From: an uncultured Clostridia bacterium
GTDB lineage: Bacteria; Bacillota; Clostridia; Christensenellales; Borkfalkiaceae
DNA: 64,000 nt
Assembly: GCA_934796775.1 (NCBI GenBank)
Contig: CAKVPH010000001.1
Coordinates: 186,001-250,000, forward strand
Direction of reading: 5' to 3'
Shown: one piece after another, positions 35,676 to 44,013 of the stretch
Numbering within the stretch: the stretch's first letter is position 1
How the letters are laid out: each line of letters begins with the position of its first letter
Translations under genes and position numbers: made by a program
The notes under the pieces: generated by a model
Told to the model about the DNA's origin: nothing
Databases searched by the model: none
What the model saw: only the letters and a program-made list of their open reading frames with translations

Positions 35676-36593
35676 TTAAAATAATAAATGCCCGACTTTA
35701 TTCATCATATCGACTTTATGATTTATAAGAGAATGTGCATATCTGTTCAAGGTTATCGTAGCGTTTGCATGCCCTAAAATTTCGGAAAGAGTTTTTACGT
35801 CCATTGCGCATTCAAGCGCGCGTGTTGCAAAAGTATGCCTGAGTGCGTGAACCGTACGGCGCGGAATATTAAGTCTTTCGAGTACTTTATCAAAATATTT
35901 TTGAAAGGTACGAGAACCTACACCGTCCTTTTTATTATCGCTTATAACGTACTTTGAATATTTGATGCTTTTTTCTTTTAATAATTCAAACATTTTCAAA
36001 AGTCTTGACGGAATCGGAATAACCCTATCGGATGTAGAGGTTTTAGGGGCATCGCATACTTTTTTGTATTTACCGTCCGCCCACACGTCATGAGCCGTTT
36101 TATTTACGGTAAGAAGCCCCCTTTTTAAATCTACGTCGTCCCATTGCAGTGCAAGAAGTTCACCTATTCTGATCCCCATATAAAGACATACTATTATACC
36201 AAAAGGCTTATGTTTCAATTCACGCAAGGCAAAGCCTTCTATCTTTTTTTGCTCTTCAACCGTAAAGCATACGGCTTTTTTTTCTTTTTCTTTAAGCCGA
36301 ATAATGCAAGCAGTGTATTCTTTTTTTGTAATTCCCACTTTTACAGCTTGTTTTAACGACGCTTTTAATATAGAAATAATACAGTTGATTGTAGAGTTTG
36401 CTAATTTTTTCTCAACGAGATGTTTTGCAAGCCGCCTGAGTTTTTGGGTTTTGATACTGTCAAGATCATACTCGCCAAGTTCGGGAACTAAATGCTTACC
36501 GCCGATCTCACGGTACTTGCTAAAGGTTGTTATCTTGCTTACGGGTTGAACGTAATACTTAAGATATTCCTTCCACCAAATTTTGAATTTCAT
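35676..36593 (-). CDS. Orphan tyrosine recombinase (phage-integrase family)
   Basis: This 305-residue protein has an N-terminal core-binding SAM-like domain (about 1-100) and a complete catalytic set: Arg142 (MGIRIGELLALQW), His249-x-x-Arg252 (HALRHTFATRA), His275 (LGHANATI) and nucleophile Tyr285 (NRYAHS). It resembles integrases of mobile elements rather than XerC/XerD. No excisionase, relaxase, phage gene or tRNA lies nearby. The ATG at 36593 is chosen for its AGGAGG at ideal spacing. Nested inverted repeats (36592-36664) cover its ribosome-binding site. It may be a domesticated or leftover recombinase. Confidence 0.92.
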   Translation of the reverse strand: MKFKIWWKEYLKYYVQPVSKITTFSKYREIGGKHLVPELGEYDLDSIKTQKLRRLAKHLVEKKLANSTINCIISILKASLKQAVKVGITKKEYTACIIRLKEKEKKAVCFTVEEQKKIEGFALRELKHKPFGIIVCLYMGIRIGELLALQWDDVDLKRGLLTVNKTAHDVWADGKYKKVCDAPKTSTSDRVIPIPSRLLKMFELLKEKSIKYSKYVISDNKKDGVGSRTFQKYFDKVLERLNIPRRTVHALRHTFATRALECAMDVKTLSEILGHANATITLNRYAHSLINHKVDMMNKVGHLLF

Positions 36594-36664
36594 AAAAATA
36601 CCTCCTTTCCGCGTTTTTTGTTTTTTTTGTGCGGAATACTTTATATAATAAAAGGTATTTTTAT
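36592..36664. repeat. Nested inverted repeats over the recombinase leader and start codon
   Basis: An exact 12-bp inverted repeat (ATAAAAATACCT at 36592-36603 and its complement at 36653-36664) encloses an exact 6-bp one (TTCCGC at 36607-36612, GCGGAA at 36631-36636). The left arm contains the first two bases of the start codon and part of the Shine-Dalgarno of the recombinase gene. It could be a protein-binding operator, a recombination site or, if transcribed whole, an RNA hairpin hiding the start. Confidence 0.6.
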
Positions 36665-36719
36665 AAAAATCTATCAATATTTAATTTATAAAAGAAGTAG
36701 AATCTTTTTTTGGGAAAAT

Positions 36720-36744
36720 AAAATCCGCTTTTGTAGCGGATTTT
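36720..36744 (-). terminator. Terminator after the MgtC-like gene
   Basis: A perfect nine-bp stem AAAATCCGC / GCGGATTTT with a seven-base loop, followed on the minus strand by TATTTTCCC, six bases after the stop codon at 36750. Confidence 0.8.
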
Positions 36745-36749
36745 AAATT

Positions 36750-37463
36750 TTAAAGTTCTTCAACATAACTCACATAATCGATCGTTGAAATAGCCTGAAT
36801 TATTTCGCTGTGAGTTTTATATTTTTTAAGTTCGCTACTCACAATCGTAAGCGAAAGAGTGTAAACGCTAAGCCCCGAATTTATATATGCAGGGTTAGCT
36901 TCGATATCGTCAATCTTAAGTCCAAGTTTACGGATTGTTTCAATAAACTCCGAAAGATTGTTCTTGTTTTCAAGCTCAAGATGTATTTCAAAGTAATTCG
37001 ATCTGTTTTTAAGATATATTTCAAGCGACGGAAGACTGCGCAAGCACACAAATAGCACTAAAAATACAATTAGCGATATTGTATAAAGTCCGGCGCCTGC
37101 GGTTATACCTATCAGACAGCAAGTCCAAAGCCCGACCGACGTGGTAAGTCCTTTAATCTGATTTCTCGAACTATATAAAATCGTATTACTGCTTATTATA
37201 GCCGCACCGATTATAATTGCCGCCGACAAAACCTGAAAAACCGTGTGATATCTTTCAATAAAATACACGTCTACCATAGTGGCAATACATGCCGCTATGC
37301 TTACCGATATAAACGTTCTTAATCCCGCCGCATGACGCTTTGTAGCTCTTTCGCAACCGATAACAGCCGATAATATAAGTGCAAGTATAAGCCTTAAAAG
37401 AGCCGACCATAAATTGAAATTTGACGACCATTCGCCAAGTAGTTTAGCAATAAAATCTTCCAT
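36750..37463 (-). CDS. MgtC/SapB family membrane protein
   Basis: The N-terminal 140 residues carry four or five membrane helices with the family pattern: RLILALILSAVIGCERATKRHAAGLRTFISV at about 22-52, followed by an IIGAAIISSNTILYSS segment and a GLTTSVGLWTCCLIGITAGAG helix. The usual GAGT/GAGxI core is modified to GAAIISSNTI. A C-terminal cytoplasmic ACT-like domain of about 80 residues follows. MgtC family members affect magnesium and phosphate homeostasis; the actual role here is unknown. GGGGAAT precedes the ATG. It follows the antiporter gene by 47 bp, so the two may be co-transcribed. Confidence 0.88.
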   Translation of the reverse strand: MEDFIAKLLGEWSSNFNLWSALLRLILALILSAVIGCERATKRHAAGLRTFISVSIAACIATMVDVYFIERYHTVFQVLSAAIIIGAAIISSNTILYSSRNQIKGLTTSVGLWTCCLIGITAGAGLYTISLIVFLVLFVCLRSLPSLEIYLKNRSNYFEIHLELENKNNLSEFIETIRKLGLKIDDIEANPAYINSGLSVYTLSLTIVSSELKKYKTHSEIIQAISTIDYVSYVEEL

Positions 37464-37492
37464 AACATATTCCCCTGAAAAAAACTATTTTT

Positions 37493-37505
37493 CGCGCAAT
37501 GCGCG
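37493..37505 (-). terminator. Weak GC hairpin between the antiporter and MgtC-like genes
   Basis: CGCGC-ATT-GCGCG forms a five-bp stem; a run of seven Ts begins nine bases later on the minus strand. The stem is short and the U-run displaced, so it is at best a partial terminator or attenuator. Confidence 0.3.
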
Positions 37506-37510
37506 GATTT

Positions 37511-38962
37511 TTATTTTCGTATAAAACCTCGTCTGTTATGCCGCATTTGTTCTTCGCTATACAAATTCTGCTCTTCCGCAGCTTCGTTAAACGCAGCTTC
37601 GGCTTCATCCGTTTTTTCATCGCGTTCTTTTATATCTTTACGAATTGCATTGATTCGCGAAATTAAAACGTCTACTTCAGACATTTTTCTTCCTTCGCTC
37701 GTAACCGTTTTAACATCGGTTATATCTTCAAGTTTATTAGAATATGAACCCGATAAGTAAAGCGCAAGTTTTGCACAAACAGGACCTACCATTTCATACA
37801 AGACGCTTGACGAAAGAATAATCGTCTGAAGAGCAATGCCTGTTTCTCCGCCCAACGTTCTTGCCCCAAGAGCCGCAAGACCTATTGCAACGCCCGCTTG
37901 CGGAATAAGCGCAAGCCCTAAATAGTTCCTTACCTTAGCCGGTTTTTTCGTAACCAGACAGCCCAGATAAGCGCCTGCGTATTTTCCTATAATTCTCGTA
38001 GCAAAATACACAACACCCACAACAATCAAAGGTATGCCGTTAAATCCCCACCCCTGACCGAATAATGCATCGAGTTTAAAACCTATACCCGAACATACAA
38101 AGAATAAAAGCAATATAGGCGGACTGAAATAGTCAAGCTGCAAAAACAACTTTTCGTCGTCGGTAAGGTTTATATAAACCGTACCTATTACCATGCAACC
38201 GAGAAGCGGCGATACGTCTAAAATAGCGCAAATGCCGCAGAACGTAAACAGTATTCCGATAATTATTATAAGTCTGTTATCCGTCGAACGACGATTAGGC
38301 AACAAAAGTTTTAAAAATAAGCCGAAAATTCCGCCTAAAAGCAATGCACCTATATTTTTAAGTATAGGCATTAAAATAACTTCAACACCGGAACCGCCGT
38401 TACCGCCGTAAGATAACGCTACCGAAATTGCAATACTGTAAGCAATAAGGCTGACTACGTCATCTAAAGCAACAACTTGTAAAAGCGTATCCACAAAATC
38501 ACCTTTTGCTCCCGTTTGTCTGATAGTCATTACGGTTGACGCCGGTGCTGTTGCCGATGCCAAAGCCGCAAGTACGAGTGAAAAAGCAAGCGGTAATTTA
38601 AGAATGAAATACATAACGACAAACACGACCACAGACGCTAAAAGTGCTTCCATAACCGTAATTATCACTACTTTTATACCACTTTTTTTCAAAGTGGAAA
38701 ACTTGAAAAATTTACCCACACCGAACGCAATTATAGCAAGCGCAATGTCAGACAAAAACGACATTCCTTCCGCAATTTCCGTCGGAACAAGATTTAAGCA
38801 TGACGGTCCTATAAGGATCCCCGCTATTATGTATGCCGTAACATTAGGCAAACGCAGAAGTTTAGTAATTCTTGTAAGCGCAAAGCCCGAAAAAAGCATA
38901 AGCGCAACTGCTATAATTATATTCGCTACGGGAGATTGCGTTTTTAAAAAATCACCGGGCAT
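37511..38962 (-). CDS. Cation:proton antiporter, CPA2 (KefB/Na+-H+ exchanger) family
   Basis: A 483-residue transporter with about 12-13 membrane helices ending near residue 400. Features are LRLPNVTAYIIAGILIGPS (about 34-52), ALASATAPASTVMTIRQT (about 130-147), LLQVVALDDVVSLIAYS with the paired Asp of the ion site, and LGLALIPQAGVAIGLAALGAR. A charged cytoplasmic tail of about 70 residues (KDIKERDEKTDEAEAAFNEA) has no TrkA-N domain. It exchanges a monovalent cation for protons; which cation cannot be told. A GGGGGA lies 14 bases upstream of the ATG, further than ideal. Confidence 0.9.
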   Translation of the reverse strand: MPGDFLKTQSPVANIIIAVALMLFSGFALTRITKLLRLPNVTAYIIAGILIGPSCLNLVPTEIAEGMSFLSDIALAIIAFGVGKFFKFSTLKKSGIKVVIITVMEALLASVVVFVVMYFILKLPLAFSLVLAALASATAPASTVMTIRQTGAKGDFVDTLLQVVALDDVVSLIAYSIAISVALSYGGNGGSGVEVILMPILKNIGALLLGGIFGLFLKLLLPNRRSTDNRLIIIIGILFTFCGICAILDVSPLLGCMVIGTVYINLTDDEKLFLQLDYFSPPILLLFFVCSGIGFKLDALFGQGWGFNGIPLIVVGVVYFATRIIGKYAGAYLGCLVTKKPAKVRNYLGLALIPQAGVAIGLAALGARTLGGETGIALQTIILSSSVLYEMVGPVCAKLALYLSGSYSNKLEDITDVKTVTSEGRKMSEVDVLISRINAIRKDIKERDEKTDEAEAAFNEAAEEQNLYSEEQMRHNRRGFIRK

Positions 38963-39023
38963 TATACCGTTTTATATCCCCCTATATATATTTTTATTTC
39001 TTTTGTTTTTTATTGAGTAATTT

Positions 39024-39052
39024 AATATAGCTTTTTTCAATCAAAAATGCAA
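39024..39052 (-). promoter_or_regulatory. Promoter for the antiporter gene
   Basis: Minus-strand TTGCAT (39047-39052), 17-base spacer and TATATT (39024-39029), about 60 bases before the ATG at 38962. It lies downstream of the ftsZ terminator. Confidence 0.55.
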
Positions 39053-39121
39053 CACAAAAAAAATATTATGTCTTTTAGTATAACAAAAGTAACTTAAAGT
39101 ACAACTTAAATATAGAAAAAT

Positions 39122-39144
39122 GGGCGCAATATAAAAATGCGCCC
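39122..39144 (-). terminator. Terminator after ftsZ
   Basis: A perfect seven-bp stem GGGCGCA / TGCGCCC with a nine-base loop, followed on the minus strand by ATTTTTCTATATTT, 25 bases after the ftsZ stop. It closes the division/wall cluster. Confidence 0.85.
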
Positions 39145-39169
39145 GAACTATAACGTTGTAAATTAAAAA

Positions 39170-40495
39170 TTAGTCTTTTTTATTTAAAAATTTTCTTACA
39201 AAGAAAGGAAGATCTTTTTTCTCTTTTTTTACGGGCTTTATTTCATCTTCGACATCTTCGGGAACACGTTCTTGTACCGGAGCATGATTTCTTTCTGCAG
39301 CAAAACGCTCTTCACGTTCATATTCGCCTTGATTATAATCTTCACGATATCTTGCCGGATCTCTTTCATCTATCTGATTTCCGCCGACAAAAGATTTCCT
39401 CTCTTCGGTTTCATTTCTTACAGCGCGCGCGCTTTCTTCAAAGCGATAATCCATCGATTTCGTTCGGTCTTGTTCTATAGTTTTATTTTCCGGCGCAGAA
39501 TATACGTTCTGTTCGACTCTGCTTTCAGCGTCGTTTTTATTTTTATTAAATCCGGTAGCAATAATTGTAAATATAACTTCTTCGTTAAGCTCTTCGTTTA
39601 CATTTGCGCCGAAAATAATGTTTGCAGAATCATCTATAATATTCTGAACGAGTCTTGCGCCTTCATAAACCTGTCCGATCGTTAAATCTTTGCCGCCGGT
39701 AATATTTATAATTACACCTGTAGCACCTTCTATCGTCGTTTCAAGCATAGGACTTGAAACAGCCATTCTTACGGCTTCAACAATACGGTTTTCGCCTTTT
39801 GATCTGCCTACGCCCATGTGGGCAAGCCCCTGATTTGAAAGAATTGTACGAACGTCAGCAAAGTCAAGGTTTATAAGAGCCGGTGTAGAAATAAGGTCTG
39901 CAATACCGCAAACGCCCTGACGTAAACTATCGTCGGCATAAGAGAATGCGTCTATAAAAGGCGTATCTGTGGGCAATGCTTCCAGAATTTTGTCATTAGG
40001 TATAATTATAATCGTATCAACGTATTTGGAAAGATTTGCAATACCTTTAACTGCGTTAGCCGCACGTTTTTTACCTTCAAAAAGGAACGGCTTTGTAACG
40101 CATGCAACCGTAAGGCATCCTTTTTCTTTGGCTATTTTTGCAATAACGGGAGCTGCGCCCGTTCCTGTACCGCCGCCCATACCTGCGGCAATAAATAACA
40201 AATCTACGTCGTCGCAAATAGAAGAAAGCTCTTCACGGTTTTCTTCTGCGGCAGCTTCGCCAAGTTCAGGTTGAGAGCCGGCGCCCAAGCCTTTAGTCAG
40301 TTTTTCACCTATCTGTATTCTGTTTTCCATAGGCACTTTAGAAAGCATAAGTGCCTGTTTATCGGTATTTACCGAATAAAATTCGGCAGTAGTTATTCCT
40401 TTTTCAATCATTCTGTTTACGGCATTGTTTCCGCCGCCGCCTACACCTATTACTTTAATCTTCGCAACTCTCAAATCGTCACTGTCCATTAACAT
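39170..40495 (-). CDS. ftsZ: Cell division protein FtsZ
   Basis: The tubulin-like GTPase that forms the division ring. The N-terminal nucleotide site has GVGGGGNNAVNRM (17-29) and the G-box GGGTGTG (107-113). NLDFADVRTIL and the T7-loop region follow. After residue about 325 comes a long charged linker rich in Arg and Glu, and the C-terminal peptide KDLPFFVRKFL, which resembles the conserved tail that binds FtsA, SepF and ZapA. At 441 residues the linker is longer than usual. GGAGG lies eight bases before the ATG. It is the last gene of the cluster, 99 bp after ftsA. Confidence 0.97.
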   Translation of the reverse strand: MLMDSDDLRVAKIKVIGVGGGGNNAVNRMIEKGITTAEFYSVNTDKQALMLSKVPMENRIQIGEKLTKGLGAGSQPELGEAAAEENREELSSICDDVDLLFIAAGMGGGTGTGAAPVIAKIAKEKGCLTVACVTKPFLFEGKKRAANAVKGIANLSKYVDTIIIIPNDKILEALPTDTPFIDAFSYADDSLRQGVCGIADLISTPALINLDFADVRTILSNQGLAHMGVGRSKGENRIVEAVRMAVSSPMLETTIEGATGVIINITGGKDLTIGQVYEGARLVQNIIDDSANIIFGANVNEELNEEVIFTIIATGFNKNKNDAESRVEQNVYSAPENKTIEQDRTKSMDYRFEESARAVRNETEERKSFVGGNQIDERDPARYREDYNQGEYEREERFAAERNHAPVQERVPEDVEDEIKPVKKEKKDLPFFVRKFLNKKD

Positions 40496-40594
40496 TTGTA
40501 TATCCTCCGTAAAAATTATATTTCTGTATTAAAAATTATAAACGGCACCGTAAAAGTGTATATCGTGTTTATGCCGCTGTTTTTTGTTTGTTTA

Positions 40595-41716
40595 TTATTC
40601 GCCTATAAGCGTAAGAGCATAGCTTAAAAGCGAAATCAATGCCGATGCGTCAGGCTTTGCAAGCGACGGAACCGACGGAACAAGATTATATACCGACATT
40701 TCCACTCTTGAAGATAGCATTTCTTTTGCTCCGCGCATATAACATATGCCTCCGCCGGTTAAAGCAAGCGGCATATTATTGCTAAAATCCAACTGCCATT
40801 TATCAAGCACGTTATTTATGTTTTCGGCAAGCTCGTCTATAGAAAATCTTACCGTAAAATTTGCCTTTTGTAAAGGAACAGACAAAACGTTTTCATTTAC
40901 AGATATTCTGTACTTCCCGTCTGCATCAATCATATATCCGAGATTGATCTTTCTTTTAAGCGTTTCGGCAACGTCAAACGGAAGGTCGAGCTTTTCCATA
41001 AGCGAAGCGGTTATATAGCCGCCGCCAAAAGAAAAAGCTTCCTGTTTTAACACTCCGCCGCCCTGAGTTACCATTACGTTTGTAGTAAGATAACCAACGT
41101 CAACCAAAATGCGTTGATATTCTCTTTCTTCTTCAGAAAATAAAAACAGACATTCAGCAAGACTTTCAGAAATAAAACGAATATTTTTAACGCCAACGGC
41201 TTTACACATAGCCGTCATAAGCCTTATAAACTCTTTACTGCAAAGCATAAAAGACAGATATCCGCTTAGTTTGCAGGAAAGCTGCCCTTCGGGATTTAAA
41301 ACGTGACGATTATCGTCAAGAATAAAATCAATAGCTTTAACGTCGGTTATAACGTAATCCGAATTTTTATTTAACTCAAAAACGCCGTACAAGTCTTCAA
41401 TGTCGCGCGTACGAATACGTTTTTTACGAGGAAAAGCAAGCGTATGCGTTTTTGTACGCACGGACGAAAATTCCCCGGGAACGCCGATATACAAAGTCGT
41501 TATGCGCGAACGAACGTTTTTGGCAGTTTCTTCTAAAACAGACGATACCGCAGTAGAAATAGAAGCATTGTCGTAAAAATGCCCGTCTTCAAAACCGTCA
41601 TGCTCGCATTCGGCAACGCTTTTTATAATAAAAGTTCCGTTTACGCCGCGCTGACCGATTATGCAAGTTACTTTTTGCGAACCGATTTCAAGTACGGCGA
41701 CCGACTTTTTTGCCAT
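40595..41716 (-). CDS. ftsA: Cell division protein FtsA without C-terminal membrane-targeting helix
   Basis: Actin-like FtsA normally tethers FtsZ to the membrane. The actin-fold motifs are present (VLEIGSQKVTCIIG at residues 7-20, ILVDVGYLTTNVMVTQGG near 201, LALTGGGICYMRGA near 325), and so is the 1C domain (TTLYIGVPGEFSS to FIRLM). The protein stops at residue 373, right after the last core helix (ISLLSYALTLIGE). The linker and amphipathic helix of 40-60 residues found in typical FtsA are absent, and the 99-bp gap to ftsZ encodes none in any frame read. ACGGAGGAAAC precedes the ATG. Confidence 0.88.
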   Translation of the reverse strand: MAKKSVAVLEIGSQKVTCIIGQRGVNGTFIIKSVAECEHDGFEDGHFYDNASISTAVSSVLEETAKNVRSRITTLYIGVPGEFSSVRTKTHTLAFPRKKRIRTRDIEDLYGVFELNKNSDYVITDVKAIDFILDDNRHVLNPEGQLSCKLSGYLSFMLCSKEFIRLMTAMCKAVGVKNIRFISESLAECLFLFSEEEREYQRILVDVGYLTTNVMVTQGGGVLKQEAFSFGGGYITASLMEKLDLPFDVAETLKRKINLGYMIDADGKYRISVNENVLSVPLQKANFTVRFSIDELAENINNVLDKWQLDFSNNMPLALTGGGICYMRGAKEMLSSRVEMSVYNLVPSVPSLAKPDASALISLLSYALTLIGE

Positions 41717-41775
41717 GTGTTTCCTCCGTAGTAAAAATTGTCGGCGTTAAACAAAATAACGCCGTATTTTATAAA

Positions 41776-42549
41776 TTACAATTCGGTTTCGTTAAACGTA
41801 TGTACGACTTTAATTTTACCGTTTGCCACGTTTACTATTACCTGACCTTTGATTTTTCTGTTTTCTTCCAACCCGAGATAAAAATCAAAACCTGCTTTAA
41901 TCTTTTCGTCAAAACGCTCGTCTGCACGCTCAACTACTATTTCAACGCCTTCAGTCATAGTTAAATAAATTCTGACGTTGTTTTTTTCAGGCATAAACAC
42001 CACTTGGATATTTACAAGGTTCGTGTAGTTATCGCCTGCGTATGAAATGCATTTGAGTACCTTTTCGTTATATTCGCGCGGTAGCGTAAAATGCGATTTA
42101 AGCGAATAATCAACTTTTTCCTTTCCGGCTTTATCCGTAAACGAAATTCCTGTCAGATGCAGTTTTGCATCGGGCTTGTCCGTCGTCTTTTTGGTTACAA
42201 AAAACTCTTCGTCAAAATAATAAAAGCCGTCTGCCGCTTCATAATAAAACCGCTCGGTTCGCTCTTTGAGCGAAACAACTATTTCGTTAGGATAAATTTT
42301 TTTAACGTCCGAAACTTTCAGATATCTGTCTGCGGTTATGTCTTCTTTAATTTTTTCGGTATTTAAAAACAACATAAATTTTCCGCGGTATTTATCAAGA
42401 AGGCTAACCACTTCTTCAACGCAATCTTCGTCTTTTACCGTATAAGTAACCGTTATATCCTTTACGGAAAAAAGCTCTTTGAAACATATTGTTAAGGCAA
42501 CGAATGCAACTACGCACGTCAAAATTATAACCCAAAATTTATGTTTCAT
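41776..42549 (-). CDS. ftsQ: Cell division protein FtsQ/DivIB
   Basis: A bitopic division protein of 257 residues: short cytoplasmic N-terminus, one membrane helix (WVIILTCVVAFVALTICF, about 5-22), and a POTRA domain (FSVKDITVTYTVKDEDCVEEVV; KIYPNEIVVSLKERTERFYY). A beta domain with YYFDEEFFV follows. The C-terminal gamma region is short. AAGGAGGGCTC precedes the ATG. It is first in the ftsQ-ftsA-ftsZ group, which has its own consensus promoter, and follows murA. DivIB would be the Bacillus name. Confidence 0.87.
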   Translation of the reverse strand: MKHKFWVIILTCVVAFVALTICFKELFSVKDITVTYTVKDEDCVEEVVSLLDKYRGKFMLFLNTEKIKEDITADRYLKVSDVKKIYPNEIVVSLKERTERFYYEAADGFYYFDEEFFVTKKTTDKPDAKLHLTGISFTDKAGKEKVDYSLKSHFTLPREYNEKVLKCISYAGDNYTNLVNIQVVFMPEKNNVRIYLTMTEGVEIVVERADERFDEKIKAGFDFYLGLEENRKIKGQVIVNVANGKIKVVHTFNETEL

Positions 42550-42620
42550 GAGCCCTCCTTTGCGTTAGTACTTATACAAAAACCATCTGAACCGAATAGT
42601 TTTTTAAATACTATGCAGTA

Positions 42621-42649
42621 ATTATATATTAAACTACAATTTATGTCAA
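42621..42649 (-). promoter_or_regulatory. Perfect consensus sigma-A promoter for ftsQ-ftsA-ftsZ
   Basis: Minus-strand TTGACA (42644-42649), a 17-base spacer and TATAAT (42621-42626): both hexamers match the consensus exactly. The predicted start gives a leader of about 65 bases before the ftsQ ATG (42549). It lies in the 129-bp gap after murA and would supply the division genes independently of the wall genes. Confidence 0.85.
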
Positions 42650-42678
42650 CTGTTTTACAAAAACTATATTCTGTTTTT

Positions 42679-43938
42679 TTAGTTGAAATTATGAACGATT
42701 TTGCATCCGAGCATTCGTAATTTTTCATCAAAATTCATATATCCGCGCCGTATAATATCGGCTCTTTCAATAACAGACGAGCCTTCAGCCGAAAGCGCGG
42801 CAATGCAAAGAGCCGCACCCGCACGAAGATCCGGGACTACGACGTTTGCAGCTTTTAATTTTTTAACTCCACAAATTCTTGCGCCGCCATTTAAAAAATC
42901 TGCTTTTGCTCCGAATTTTAACAGTTCTTTAAGATACGAAAATCTTTCGGGAAAAACTTTATCATAAACAAAACTTTTACCTTTTCCCATTATAAGCGAG
43001 GCAACAAGCTGAGGCTGTAAGTCGCTCGGAAAAGCAGGATATACATCGGCAACACAATTTACGGATAAAGGCTTTTTTTTCATGCGCATGTAAAAAGTTC
43101 CGTTTGAAAAGCCTGTTTCTGCGCCGCATTCCGCACAAATTTTTGAAACGCTTTCAATCGGCTTAAAACATTCAACGTCAAACGACAGTTCTCCTCCGAT
43201 GGCCAGACAACAAAGCATAAACGTCCCCGCTTCAATACGGTCAAATACGGGTTTATACGAAACTTTATCAAAACTTTCACGGTTTACGCCCTGTATTCGC
43301 ACAACCGATGTTCCGCCGCCGTACACTTTACAACCGAGAGTATTTAAAAAATAGCACAAATCAATGATTTCAGGTTCTTTAGCGGCATTTGAAACAACGG
43401 TTTCACCGTTCAAAAAAATCGCCGCACTTATTGCGTTTACAGTTGCGCCCACACTCGGAAAACGAAGCTTGACATAACCGCAACGCATATTAGATCCGTC
43501 TATTTCAAGTACGTCTTTTAAGCAACGCACGTCTGCCCCGAGAGCTTTTAAAGCGTCTATATGTATATCCACGGGACGGCTACCTATATTACAACCGCCC
43601 GGAAAAGGGATAACTGCTTTTTTAAAACGAGCTAATAAAGCCCCCGCACTGAAAAGCGAGGCGCGAACGCTTCCGTAAATTTGCTTATCGCCCTCAAAAG
43701 AGTTTATGTTTTCGTTCTCAAGCGTAAGCCCGTTATCGTCAAAGGTATAACTGCCGCCAAGGCTTTTTACAATATCAGCCATGGCGCAAACGTCTTTTAT
43801 ACGAGGTGCTTTTTTTAAAAAAATCTTAGTAGGAAACGCAAGCGAAGATGCAATTATGGGTAAACACGCATTTTTTGCGGGAGAAATATTTACCTTTCCA
43901 AAAATCTTATTTCCGCCTTCGATTATAAAACTTTCCAT
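42679..43938 (-). CDS. murA: UDP-N-acetylglucosamine 1-carboxyvinyltransferase MurA
   Basis: MurA transfers enolpyruvate from PEP to UDP-GlcNAc, the first committed peptidoglycan step. The Lys-Asn pair is at residues 22-23 (SPAKNACLP). The PEP-binding loop has the reactive Cys116 in PGGCNIGSRPVDIH, so the enzyme should have the usual fosfomycin-sensitive type of active site. DLRAGAALCIAALSAEGSS near the end is typical. The length of 419 residues is normal. The ATG has only a weak site (GGCGG). It sits between ftsW and ftsQ, where murG and murC would often be. Confidence 0.96.
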   Translation of the reverse strand: MESFIIEGGNKIFGKVNISPAKNACLPIIASSLAFPTKIFLKKAPRIKDVCAMADIVKSLGGSYTFDDNGLTLENENINSFEGDKQIYGSVRASLFSAGALLARFKKAVIPFPGGCNIGSRPVDIHIDALKALGADVRCLKDVLEIDGSNMRCGYVKLRFPSVGATVNAISAAIFLNGETVVSNAAKEPEIIDLCYFLNTLGCKVYGGGTSVVRIQGVNRESFDKVSYKPVFDRIEAGTFMLCCLAIGGELSFDVECFKPIESVSKICAECGAETGFSNGTFYMRMKKKPLSVNCVADVYPAFPSDLQPQLVASLIMGKGKSFVYDKVFPERFSYLKELLKFGAKADFLNGGARICGVKKLKAANVVVPDLRAGAALCIAALSAEGSSVIERADIIRRGYMNFDEKLRMLGCKIVHNFN

Positions 43939-44013
43939 AAAAAACCGCCGTACACACTCATAGTATGTCGGCAGTCATAATTATGTTAAAAATTCGGTAA
44001 AATTTCTTAAATT

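Noticed and set aside
40496..40594. Promoter directly before ftsZ (TATAAT near 40515-40525)
   Set aside because: There is a -10-like sequence but no acceptable -35, and it lies almost on the ribosome-binding site; expression from the ftsQ promoter explains ftsZ.
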